In this document: piece after piece, positions 1 through 7,178 of the stretch
How the letters are laid out: every line of letters starts with the position of its first letter
Numbering within the stretch: the stretch's first letter is position 1
Program-made: the position numbers and the translations under genes
The notes under the pieces: model-generated
What the model was told of the DNA's origin: nothing
Database searches by the model: none
Seen by the model: the letters and a program-made list of their open reading frames with translations, nothing else
DNA from: RYN-431 sp036388295
GTDB lineage: Bacteria; Planctomycetota; Phycisphaerae; Tepidisphaerales; Tepidisphaeraceae
DNA length: 26,395 bases
Assembly (NCBI GenBank): GCA_036388295.1
Contig: DASVSC010000004.1
Coordinates: 1 to 26,395, forward strand
Reading direction: 5' to 3'

Positions 1-1055
1 AGATAAGCCGCCCCGCTGCAGAGCAGGACCGAGAGCACCCACGCCCCGGCCGCGACGCCTATACCGCGGAAGTAAGTGCCGACGTCGGCGGAGCGGCTCA
101 GCATGGCGACGGACATGCCGACGGTGCCGCCGACGACGTACGCGGCCGAAAAACCGGCCACGTCGTCGGTGCGCAGCCGCGTCTCGACCCAAATGACCGC
201 AAGCGGCACGGCCAGCCCGGCGATCGCGCCCGCGAGCACGGACAGAATGCCGCTGTCGCCGCCGAAATGGGCGAGCGGACTGTAGCCGGTTTGGAACTCG
301 ACGGCCGCCAGCCCGCCGGCCGCCAGACCGCCGACGCCGCTGGTCATCAGCAGGCCGACATCGATTTTCCCGAACTTCCAACGGGCGAACAATGCGGCCG
401 TCAGCAGCGACGCCGCGAAGCCGAGCAGCGTGTGCAACGCATTCGGCGTTGCCGCGGCCCAACCCGTAGCCAGCAGCAGCAACCCGCCGACCTGCATCGG
501 CACGCTGTGCCCGGGAACGAAGTTGACTGATAGATCGCGGTTGAACTTCCCCTTGCGCGCCCCACTGACAGCCGCCATCACGTACGCCGCCGCCCCACCG
601 CCGATCGTCGCGGCGATCAAACCCGTCTGCACGCGTGACGGGTTGCTGAACACGCTGACGAAAAACCAGGGAACGATCGGCATGGCGACCGCCGCCAGCA
701 CGCCCGTCAACACCAAGACCGGCCCGAGCCGCGTCCGCTCGGCTGTCGCCCCGTGCAGGGCGCCGGTCGCGATCAGCACCAGCGGCAGGATGGCGAACAG
801 CACCTTTTCCGCGTCGTTGCCGAAGAGTTGACGCCACGCAATCAGCGGCAACGTTGCGCCACCGACGACCGGCCGCGGGAAGAACGGGCCGGCGAACGCC
901 CACACGGCCAGCACGGCGACGGCTAAGTCCAGCACGCAGCGCATGCCCACGTCGGCGGCGTTCTTGCTCCGCACGACCCCCGCCAGCAGAAAAGTCTGGC
1001 CGACGCGGATCAGGAGCACGATTGCGACGAGCATGCCCAGAAGGTGTGGGGTCAT
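1..1055 (-). CDS. Amt/Rh-family (ammonium transporter-like) membrane protein, 3' end cut by window edge
   Basis: The frame starts at ATG 1055-1053 and runs off the left edge, giving 351 residues so far. It is almost entirely hydrophobic, with about ten membrane segments. By-eye alignment to AmtB is convincing in several places: the first helix followed by AGVVRSKNAADVGMR (residues 25-38; family pattern GGLVRSKN), ATGALHGATAERTRLG (residues 96-111; family SGAFAER), GHSVPMQVGGLLLLATGW (residues 182-199; family PHNLPMxxxGxxxLxxGW), and DDVAGFSAAYVVGGTVG (residues 297-313; family DDPLDVFGVHGVGGIVG). Known Amt proteins conduct ammonium in the cytoplasmic membrane through a pore lined by two histidines. 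Here the equivalents of AmtB His168 and His318 appear to be Gly145 and Tyr306, and the substrate-site Asp160 is also not conserved, so transport of ammonium is doubtful. It is divergently oriented to the DUF3891 gene. The fold call is fairly secure; the function is unknown. Confidence 0.75.
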   Translation of the reverse strand, partial: MTPHLLGMLVAIVLLIRVGQTFLLAGVVRSKNAADVGMRCVLDLAVAVLAVWAFAGPFFPRPVVGGATLPLIAWRQLFGNDAEKVLFAILPLVLIATGALHGATAERTRLGPVLVLTGVLAAVAMPIVPWFFVSVFSNPSRVQTGLIAATIGGGAAAYVMAAVSGARKGKFNRDLSVNFVPGHSVPMQVGGLLLLATGWAAATPNALHTLLGFAASLLTAALFARWKFGKIDVGLLMTSGVGGLAAGGLAAVEFQTGYSPLAHFGGDSGILSVLAGAIAGLAVPLAVIWVETRLRTDDVAGFSAAYVVGGTVGMSVAMLSRSADVGTYFRGIGVAAGAWVLSVLLCSGAAY

Positions 1056-1063
1056 GGTCGCGT

Positions 1064-1069
1064 GTTGTA
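1064..1069 (-). promoter_or_regulatory. possible -10 element of the Amt-like gene
   Basis: TACAAC on the minus strand lies 8 bases before the ATG at 1055. That would place transcription initiation at or next to the start codon, and no Shine-Dalgarno sequence is seen. No good -35 is evident. The call relies mainly on the same arrangement recurring at other genes in this window. Confidence 0.35.
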
Positions 1070-1149
1070 GTCGCACCGTGCGCCGCTTACCAGACGCACG
1101 GCTTTTGTATCGCACTGGGCAGGCGGTTCGGCACGACCACGGCAATGCG

Positions 1150-1155
1150 TATACT
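1150..1155 (+). promoter_or_regulatory. -10 element giving a leaderless DUF3891 mRNA
   Basis: TATACT is followed by exactly six bases and then the ATG at 1162. With usual sigma-70 geometry the A of ATG would be the first transcribed base. The -35 region (about 1127-1132, TTCGGC) is poor. No Shine-Dalgarno sequence precedes the gene. Confidence 0.5.
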
Positions 1156-1161
1156 GCCGCG

Positions 1162-1992
1162 ATGATCCGTAAGCGCGTCGGCGACCAGTTCTGGCTCATC
1201 ACGCAACAGGACCACGCCCGCGTCGCCGGCGTGCTGGCCCGCGCGGTCGGCAACCGGCAATTCGCCCATCCGGCGAACCCCGACGTCGTTTACGCCGCGG
1301 TCGACGCCCACGACGACGGCTGGCCGCTGCACGACGACGCGCCGACGCTCAACGACGCCGGCCTGCCCGCCGACGTATTCGAACTGCCCCGCTCCACCGA
1401 GCACCCGGTCTGGCTGGAGTCGGCCCTGCGCGCGACGCGCATCGACCCGTACGCCGGCCTGCTCGTCAGTCTGCACGGGCTATCCCTGTCTGCGATGGCG
1501 GCGTCGATGGTGCAAAGCGACCGGCCGGACGACGAACACCGGCGTCGACAGTTCGACCTCAACAAGATCCAGCACCGGCTCATCGAACACGCCGAAGGCC
1601 TGCGCGCCGCGCTCGGCCTGGCGACCGACCGGCCGCTGCGCCTGGGCTTGGCGGACAGTTGGTCGACGCCGGCCGAGGAGCAGCTGAAGTTCGACTTCCG
1701 TCTGCTGCAGGCCGTCGACGCGCTCAGCCTGCACGTCTGCTGCGACCGCCTGCCCGCCGGCATCGTGCCACAGCCGCACCCGCGTCCGGGCGCGGCGCAG
1801 GTGACGCTGCTCGTCAGCCACGCCGACGACGCGCTGCACGTCCGCCCGTGGCCGTTCGCCGACGGCGTGGTGCGCGTCGACGTGCCGTACCGGGCGGTAT
1901 CGGCCCTGGCGTTCGCCGACGAAGAGCGCTTCCGCGCCGCCTACCACGCCGCACCCGTCCAGACGGCCCACGCGGAGCTGCGTGCCGGATAG
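1162..1992 (+). CDS. DUF3891 family protein
   Basis: 276 residues starting MIRKRVGDQFWLITQQDHAR. The family pattern is clear: an N-terminal WLITQQDHARVAGVLA stretch, AVDAHDDGWPLHDDAP (residues about 50-65) rich in His and Asp, and DPYAGLLVSLHGLSLSAMAA (residues about 95-114), followed by a mixed C-terminal part. The conserved His/Asp residues suggest a metal-dependent HD-like hydrolase fold, but no activity is established for this family as far as I know. The same frame is open upstream to 943, but ATG 1162 is preferred because the family N-terminus begins there and a -10-like hexamer sits just before it. The gene stands alone between the divergent Amt-like gene and the lipoprotein gene, which has its own promoter-like signal. 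Confidence 0.8.
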   Translation: MIRKRVGDQFWLITQQDHARVAGVLARAVGNRQFAHPANPDVVYAAVDAHDDGWPLHDDAPTLNDAGLPADVFELPRSTEHPVWLESALRATRIDPYAGLLVSLHGLSLSAMAASMVQSDRPDDEHRRRQFDLNKIQHRLIEHAEGLRAALGLATDRPLRLGLADSWSTPAEEQLKFDFRLLQAVDALSLHVCCDRLPAGIVPQPHPRPGAAQVTLLVSHADDALHVRPWPFADGVVRVDVPYRAVSALAFADEERFRAAYHAAPVQTAHAELRAG

Positions 1993-2028
1993 ACGCCGGC
2001 CTTGCGGGAAAAGATCCCGCCCCCGCAT

Positions 2029-2034
2029 TACACT
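2029..2034 (+). promoter_or_regulatory. possible -10 element of the lipoprotein-moaB pair
   Basis: TACACT ends 7 bases before the ATG at 2042. This is again a leaderless or near-leaderless arrangement with no Shine-Dalgarno sequence. A TTGCGG at 2002-2007 is 21 bases upstream, too far for a standard -35. Confidence 0.4.
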
Positions 2035-2041
2035 CGGCGCG

Positions 2042-2464
2042 ATGAACCGCCCGCTTTTCGCCCTCGCCTTATTGGCCCTCGTCGGCTGCGGCCCGAGCAC
2101 GCGTCAGTACAACGTCGTCGTCCGCAACGACAGTCCCGAGCCGATGACCGTAGTGCTGACCAAAGACGGCCCGCCGATGGAACCCCGCTGGCTTCCGCCC
2201 GAAGACTTCGCCGCCATGCGCCAGGCGCCGGCGGAACTGCGCGTCAACGGCATCGTCATCCCGCCGGGCAAAACCGTCGACCAGGCACGCGAGGGTAAGT
2301 TCAACGGCGGCACCCGCGCGATGCTCCGCGTCTACCGCGGCGAACAGAACCTGGAATCAATGCTCGGCATCAGCCCGTCGTCGCCGAACCGCACCGACAT
2401 CCCGCTCGCCCCCGGCCATAACGAGATCCTCATCGACCGCCTCGGAAAGGCCGCCCGCCAATGA
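2042..2464 (+). CDS. small predicted lipoprotein of unknown function
   Basis: 140 residues. The N-terminus MNRPLFALALLALVGCGPST is a type II signal peptide with lipobox LVGC and Cys16 as the predicted lipidated residue, so the mature protein should be anchored to a membrane. The rest (YNVVVRNDSPEPMTVVLTKDG onward) looks beta-rich and soluble; I do not recognise a named family. The start at 2042 is chosen because it gives the signal peptide directly and follows the -10-like TACACT. The stop codon overlaps the start of the moaB-like gene (ATGA at 2461-2464), so the two are probably translationally coupled, though no functional link is obvious. Confidence 0.75.
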   Translation: MNRPLFALALLALVGCGPSTRQYNVVVRNDSPEPMTVVLTKDGPPMEPRWLPPEDFAAMRQAPAELRVNGIVIPPGKTVDQAREGKFNGGTRAMLRVYRGEQNLESMLGISPSSPNRTDIPLAPGHNEILIDRLGKAARQ

Positions 2465-2967
2465 GTTACGCCGGCCATCAAAAAGCCGCGGCAGGCGAAG
2501 CGCCGCGCTGCGCCGTTATCACGCTCAGCGATACGCGCACCGCCGCCACCGATGACAGCGGCAACCTGATCCGCCGGCTGATCGGCGAAAGCGGTTTTGC
2601 CGTCACCGCCTCTGCCCTGCTGCCGGACGAGCCGGCCGCCCTGCGCGACGCGCTCGAAGACCTGCTGGCCCGCGATGACGTCGACGCCATCCTCACCAAC
2701 GGCGGCACCGGCATCGCCCGGCGCGACCTGACGATTGCTGTCGTCGAGCAAATCATCGACGTCCCGCTGCCCGGCTTCGGCGAACTGTTTCGCATGCTGT
2801 CGTGGGAACAGATCGGCGCGGGCGCGATGCTCAGCCGCGCCGTCGGCGGCGTCGCCCGCGGCCGACTCGTCTTCGCCATGCCCGGCTCGCCCAAGGCCGT
2901 CGAACTGGCGATGACGAAACTCGTTCTGCCGGAACTGAAGCACCTCGTGCACGAACTGCGACGGTAG
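2461..2967 (+). CDS. moaB: molybdenum cofactor biosynthesis MoaB/Mog-type protein
   Basis: 168 residues, matching the usual length of about 170 for stand-alone MoaB/Mog proteins. The MoCF-binding fold is recognisable: AVITLSDTRTAATDDSGNLI near the N-terminus (family SDTR with a following DxSG), AILTNGGTGIARRDLT in the middle (the pterin-binding TxGGTG loop), and a C-terminal MLSWEQIGAGAMLSRAVGG followed by LVFAMPGSPKAVELAM (family FxLPGSPxAV). This family adenylates or binds molybdopterin in the cytoplasm on the way to molybdenum cofactor. MoaB and Mog cannot be separated by eye. No other Mo-cofactor gene is in the window. It overlaps the upstream lipoprotein gene by four bases. Confidence 0.88.
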   Translation: MSYAGHQKAAAGEAPRCAVITLSDTRTAATDDSGNLIRRLIGESGFAVTASALLPDEPAALRDALEDLLARDDVDAILTNGGTGIARRDLTIAVVEQIIDVPLPGFGELFRMLSWEQIGAGAMLSRAVGGVARGRLVFAMPGSPKAVELAMTKLVLPELKHLVHELRR

Positions 2968-3019
2968 GATCGGCCGGTCGCCGATACTCACCGCTTCTGG
3001 TGCGCGCGTCGATCCGCCC

Positions 3020-3025
3020 TATGAT
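3020..3025 (+). promoter_or_regulatory. possible -10 element of the metallophosphoesterase gene
   Basis: TATGAT ends 11 bases before ATG 3037, implying a very short leader of about five bases. A weak -35-like TTCTGG lies at 2995-3000. Confidence 0.4.
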
Positions 3026-3036
3026 CCGGCGATACC

Positions 3037-3828
3037 ATGCATTGGGTCATCGGCGACATTCACGGCATGTACCTGCCGCTCGTTACGCTCCTGGACGAGA
3101 TCCACAAGCGCGACGCCGATGCTAAGCTGATTTTCTGCGGCGATTACGTCAATCGCGGCCCCGACAGCCGGCGCGGGGTGGACCTGCTGCTGTCACTCGA
3201 CAACGCCCGCTTCTGCCGTGGCAATCATGACGACGCGTTCGACTTGCTGCTGTCGGGCACCTGCTTCGCGCCTGCCGCCCAGATCAGCGGCGCGGTCACC
3301 ACGTTCGAACACTTTCTGCGGTTCGGCTTCGACCAGACGCTGCACAGTTACGGCTTGGACGACCGCCGCATCGACCAGGCGCGACGGGCCGCCACGCCGC
3401 AGGCCATTGCCGCGCTGTTGGAAGCCGTGCCGGCGGAACACCGGGATTTTTTCCACACGCTGCCGGTCGTGCAGTCGGAGAAGCATTTCTTCGTCGCGCA
3501 CGCGAAGTGGGACGTCGCGGAAGACCCGGGCGTGCCGAACTTCGCCACGCAGTTGGCCGGTTCGTTCCGGCTTCGGCACGACATCATCTGGGGCCGCTAC
3601 TCCCTGGAAGAAATCTACGGCGAAAAGTCGTGGAACCGCCCCGGCTTTTTCGGCCACACGCCGGTGATCACCTACGGCCGCTGCGACCCCATCGTCCCGC
3701 TCCGCGGCCAGCAGATCACCCTGCTCGACACCGGCGCGGCCGTCAGCACGGGCGGCCGCCTGACGGCATGGTGCGTGGAAGAAGAACGGTTCGTGCAGGC
3801 GGAACGGGACGGGGATTTGTCGCTCTGA
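3037..3828 (+). CDS. PPP-like metallophosphoesterase (serine/threonine phosphatase or ApaH-like)
   Basis: 263 residues. The metal-site motifs of the PPP superfamily are in order: GDIHG (residues 6-10), CGDYVNRG (34-41), RGNHDDAF (61-68), the AHAKWD stretch in the middle (family HGG/HAG position), and FFGHTPV near residue 210. The family hydrolyses phosphoester bonds (phosphoproteins, or dinucleoside polyphosphates in ApaH) using two metal ions in the cytoplasm. Asn39 replaces the Asp usually found in GDxVDRG, a known type of variation but worth noting. The ATG at 3037 places GDIHG six residues from the N-terminus, as is normal. The substrate cannot be decided from sequence. Confidence 0.85.
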   Translation: MHWVIGDIHGMYLPLVTLLDEIHKRDADAKLIFCGDYVNRGPDSRRGVDLLLSLDNARFCRGNHDDAFDLLLSGTCFAPAAQISGAVTTFEHFLRFGFDQTLHSYGLDDRRIDQARRAATPQAIAALLEAVPAEHRDFFHTLPVVQSEKHFFVAHAKWDVAEDPGVPNFATQLAGSFRLRHDIIWGRYSLEEIYGEKSWNRPGFFGHTPVITYGRCDPIVPLRGQQITLLDTGAAVSTGGRLTAWCVEEERFVQAERDGDLSL

Positions 3829-3832
3829 CGCG

Positions 3833-4357
3833 ATGGCCTTGCAGACACTTCATATGCCAACTGAATTACCCGCCCACCGCCTGCAGATCGTCCTCGTCGA
3901 GCCGAAGATCGCGCCCAACGTCGGCAACATCGCCCGGCTGTGCGTGACCACCGGTGCGACCCTGCACCTGGTGCGGCCGCTGGGTTTTCTGCTCAGCGAC
4001 GCCAAGCTGCGGCGCAGCGCGATGGATTACTGGCCGCGGCTGAAGTTGACCGTTCACGATGACCTGGCGACCTTCGAAGCCGCCATGGCCCACGTGCGGC
4101 TGTGGCTGTGCGAGAACGGCGAAGGGCAATCCATTTGGCAGGCCGATTTCCAAGACGGAGACGCCCTCGTTTTCGGCAGTGAAACGTCAGGACTGCCGGC
4201 TGATTTCATGACACGGCACGCGGGGCGAACCGTCCATATCCCGCAGGCCGCGGGCGAGCGGTGCTTGAACGTCTCGACCGCCGCCGGCGTGGTGCTGTTC
4301 GAGGCCCTGCGGCAGGTGATCAGCCGGCCGCCTTCGGGGCGGCCAACTTCTCCTTGA
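3833..4357 (+). CDS. trmL: tRNA (cytidine/uridine(34)-2'-O)-methyltransferase
   Basis: 174 residues from ATG 3833; an in-frame ATG at 3854 would give 167 residues and starts closer to the family N-terminus (HRLQIVLVEPKIAPNVGNIA). SPOUT-family motifs are clear: EPKIAPNVGNIARLC near the start, GFLLSDAKLRRSAMDYW, LVFGSETSGLP (motif 2), and IPQAAGERCLNVSTAAGVVLF at the C-terminus (motif 3, the knotted S-adenosylmethionine site). TrmL methylates the ribose of the wobble base of tRNA-Leu isoacceptors. The gene starts 4 bases after the phosphoesterase stop and is probably co-transcribed with it. Its last 38 bases overlap the convergent gene that ends at 4320. Confidence 0.88.
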   Translation: MALQTLHMPTELPAHRLQIVLVEPKIAPNVGNIARLCVTTGATLHLVRPLGFLLSDAKLRRSAMDYWPRLKLTVHDDLATFEAAMAHVRLWLCENGEGQSIWQADFQDGDALVFGSETSGLPADFMTRHAGRTVHIPQAAGERCLNVSTAAGVVLFEALRQVISRPPSGRPTSP

Positions 4358-7061
4358 TTCGCGCGATGATCGCCTTGGCCGTCTCGCGGGCTTCGGGGTC
4401 GCCGGAGCGCGTTTGAACCGTCTGCAGCGCCGATAGCGACCGCTGCGTCCCGATATCGTTAAGAACGCTCAGCAACGATTTGAGTGCCACCGGCCGGCTC
4501 ATGACCTCCCGATCGACGATGATACGGGCGATTTCCGGCTCGCCAGCCGTTCCCATTGCGGTCAGGGATTCGATGACCACCGGCGTCATCGGTGTCGCCA
4601 TACCACGTTCGTCGACCAGACAGCTGACGATGGGCGTCACGTACTTCTTGTCGTTCGTCGACGCCAGTGCCCGCATTGCCACCGTGCGAGTGGGCATCGA
4701 TTTCTGCTTCTCCTTGAGCAGCGTCAGCAGTCTTGCGGCCAAATCTGCGTCCATCCACTTCTGCAGCGACGCGTCCAGCGTTTGGCCATAGTTAGCGGTC
4801 GTCAGGAACGGGCTTTCGACCGCAGAGCCGAGGGCCTTGCTGACTATCGGCAGGCGGGCCTTGTCGGCGTCCGCGTAGGCGAGAACCGCCAGGCCCTTCT
4901 TCGTCTGCTCGGGGCGACCACTTTTGAGGTCCAGCACCGCGAAGGAGATGTCATCGGCATTCTTCGGCTCGATGGCCCGCAGGGCGTCGCGGGCCTGATC
5001 GGCCAGCGGCGTGCTGGCGGCGGCCATCTTCCAGAGCAGGCCCGACGACTTCGCCGTCGCCACCGGCAGCAGCAGCGGCCCGAACTTCTGAACCGTTAGT
5101 TCGTCCGGCGCGAAGCCGATCGCTTTGGCAACGGCGTCCTCCGCGTTCGGCTTGGACTTGAGCATCGCAACAATCTTGTCCGCCTGGATCGGGCTGTTCT
5201 GGAACCGTGCGACCAGTTCGCTGGCGGGCATTGGGTCAAGAACCGGCTCACCCGCCGGCCGCTCACGCAGGCTTCGGACCGCCTGCTGCGCCGCCGTCAG
5301 GGCTGCGTCGCCGGAGGAAACCGGGCCGATCGTGCATTTGAGCCAGTTGGCCCCTTTGTGCAGCGTGTAGACGTACGTGGCATTCGCGGCATTGCCCGGC
5401 GCGGCGATGGTGATCTTCGCGGCAGGCAGGCCGTTGATCTTGCCGTACTCCACGGCGGCTTCGCCGTCCGCGGCGACAGCGAACGCGGCGTCCTTGGCGT
5501 CATTGACCACGAACGCGGGCGCGACCCACGGCCGCTGCTGGTCGGCCGTAGGGGCGACGGCCTGTTCGATGGTGAACGGAATCTTCGAGTCGCCGACGAC
5601 CCAACGCATCACGCCGCCGGGCGTGTCAGTGGATTCCAGATCGAGCGTCCCTTCCAGGGGCGGCGTCAGGTTGTAGGCGAACAGGCTGATTTCACGACGG
5701 CCGGCGCGCATCGACCAGTCGGCACCGGCCGGCGGCGCCTGCGTCAGTTCGGCGGGCGGGGCGGCGGTCGGCAGCAGGTCGACTTGCGTCTTCGCCTCGG
5801 CCAATTCAGCGGCCATCGAGCCGACTTCGGGCCGGGCCGGCGACTTGGCCCGCGCGGCGTCCAGGGCGCTCGTCAGCGTGGCCAGCGACGCCGTCGCCTT
5901 TTCACGCGTCTGCCGCTTGTCGGCTAAAGCCGTTTTGAATGCGGCGACTTTCGACTGCAATTCTCTGATCGCGTTATCGGCGGCGGCGGTGACGGCCGGG
6001 TCGACGGCGACGACGTTGTCGGTTTTCGGCGCGGCAGCCGCGAGTTTCGCGTCGTCCTTACGCTTCTGCGCGATCGAGGCCAGACGCGTTTCGTACGTCT
6101 GCCGCATCGGCGACGCCACCGCTTCGGCCGCCGATTGGGTGGCGAGGACGCCGGCGGCACCCAGCAGAGCCGCGATGCCGGTCGTAATGCCGGCGACGAC
6201 GGGCTTTTGCGCGTGAATGAAGTGCAGCAGCGCGTAGCAGGCGGCGAGGCCGACCGCGCCGACCAGCAGGCCGATGCTGTCGACGGACGCCAGCAGTTTA
6301 TGGGTCGACAGCGCGAGCAGCGCCACGGTGACGGCCGCAATGCCGACCGAACGGAGGTAAAGCCCGTCCGGCAGGCGGACGTTGATGATCTTCAGGGCCA
6401 CGACCCACGCCGCGAGCACCAGCGGCCCGAGAACGGCAAAGGCCATGATCGCGTAAATGCCGTACCGGGCGGCCGCCGGGCCCCAGGCCTTACCGGCTTC
6501 GGCGACGACGTCGGGGGGATAAGTCGCGTGCGGCGCGGACGCCGCGGAGTAGGCCGCGTACGCCAGCGTGCCTAACATCAGTGCGATTAAAAGAAAGGAG
6601 AACGGCTCCATCGGGGCCCGGTTCTTGGATGCAGGCCCGCGTTCGCGGCGCAGCGGCTGTGCGGTGCCGCCGGTGACTTCGAAGGCTTCGTGTTCGGTCG
6701 CCGGCACGTGTTTCAGGGCCGACAACGGCGGCTGACCGTAGTCCGGTTCGGGCGGCGCGGCGTATAGATTCTGGCCCGACCGCCCCACGGCGGAACGGCC
6801 CATCGCCGACCGACCCGCAGCGCTGGCACCGCGTCCGGCCACGGTGTCCAGGGGCGTACTAATGATCGACCCGGCCACCGTCTCGGCATTCGTGCCGGGG
6901 TTATCAAACCCTTCGGCGGCCAGGTCCGGCTCCCGCATGGGCGCGAGCGCCGGGATGACCATCACCTGCCCGCACTGCTTGCACTGGGCGCGCTTGCCGG
7001 CCAACTCATCTTTGACTGTATACGCCTTGGCGCAACCGGCACATTTGAAAGAAATGGACAT
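4320..7061 (-). CDS. MJ0042-type zinc-ribbon membrane protein with HEAT-like C-terminus
   Basis: 913 residues from ATG 7061; the frame is open further upstream but this ATG gives the standard domain start. Residues 1-33 form a zinc ribbon with CxxC pairs Cys7/Cys10 and Cys27/Cys30, the MJ0042 pattern common in Planctomycetota and Myxococcota. A low-complexity Ala/Gly/Arg stretch follows (about 60-100). About five hydrophobic helices span roughly 153-308. Next come a charged coiled-coil stretch (about 365-435), a domain of unknown type, and a C-terminal alpha-helical repeat region (about 640-913) that looks HEAT-like. The ribbon would face the cytoplasm. I cannot assign a function. It is divergent from the M16 operon and overlaps trmL by 38 bases at its 3' end. 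Confidence 0.8.
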   Translation of the reverse strand: MSISFKCAGCAKAYTVKDELAGKRAQCKQCGQVMVIPALAPMREPDLAAEGFDNPGTNAETVAGSIISTPLDTVAGRGASAAGRSAMGRSAVGRSGQNLYAAPPEPDYGQPPLSALKHVPATEHEAFEVTGGTAQPLRRERGPASKNRAPMEPFSFLLIALMLGTLAYAAYSAASAPHATYPPDVVAEAGKAWGPAAARYGIYAIMAFAVLGPLVLAAWVVALKIINVRLPDGLYLRSVGIAAVTVALLALSTHKLLASVDSIGLLVGAVGLAACYALLHFIHAQKPVVAGITTGIAALLGAAGVLATQSAAEAVASPMRQTYETRLASIAQKRKDDAKLAAAAPKTDNVVAVDPAVTAAADNAIRELQSKVAAFKTALADKRQTREKATASLATLTSALDAARAKSPARPEVGSMAAELAEAKTQVDLLPTAAPPAELTQAPPAGADWSMRAGRREISLFAYNLTPPLEGTLDLESTDTPGGVMRWVVGDSKIPFTIEQAVAPTADQQRPWVAPAFVVNDAKDAAFAVAADGEAAVEYGKINGLPAAKITIAAPGNAANATYVYTLHKGANWLKCTIGPVSSGDAALTAAQQAVRSLRERPAGEPVLDPMPASELVARFQNSPIQADKIVAMLKSKPNAEDAVAKAIGFAPDELTVQKFGPLLLPVATAKSSGLLWKMAAASTPLADQARDALRAIEPKNADDISFAVLDLKSGRPEQTKKGLAVLAYADADKARLPIVSKALGSAVESPFLTTANYGQTLDASLQKWMDADLAARLLTLLKEKQKSMPTRTVAMRALASTNDKKYVTPIVSCLVDERGMATPMTPVVIESLTAMGTAGEPEIARIIVDREVMSRPVALKSLLSVLNDIGTQRSLSALQTVQTRSGDPEARETAKAIIARIKEKLAAPKAAG

Positions 7062-7167
7062 ACGTTTTCGACCCCAAGACGGATGACGTGGTACAACGCT
7101 ACCCGTCCAACATACCAGACACGGCGGCGATTGCACAAACTTATAAGCATCGATACCGTCGCACCTA

Positions 7168-7173
7168 AAGGAG
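7168..7173 (+). promoter_or_regulatory. Shine-Dalgarno site that decides a TTG start
   Basis: AAGGAG lies five bases before TTG 7179. This is the best ribosome-binding site near the 5' end of the first M16 gene. It excludes the nearby GTG at 7173, which overlaps the site itself. Confidence 0.65.
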
Positions 7174-7178
7174 TGGAT

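Noticed and set aside
943..1161. Longer start for the DUF3891 protein
   Set aside because: The extension overlaps the divergent Amt-like gene and is not part of the family; the -10-like hexamer lies inside it, directly before ATG 1162.
7083..7178. Longer ATG start for the first M16 subunit
   Set aside because: It would begin close to the start of the divergent gene, with no ribosome-binding site. AAGGAG precedes TTG 7179 instead.
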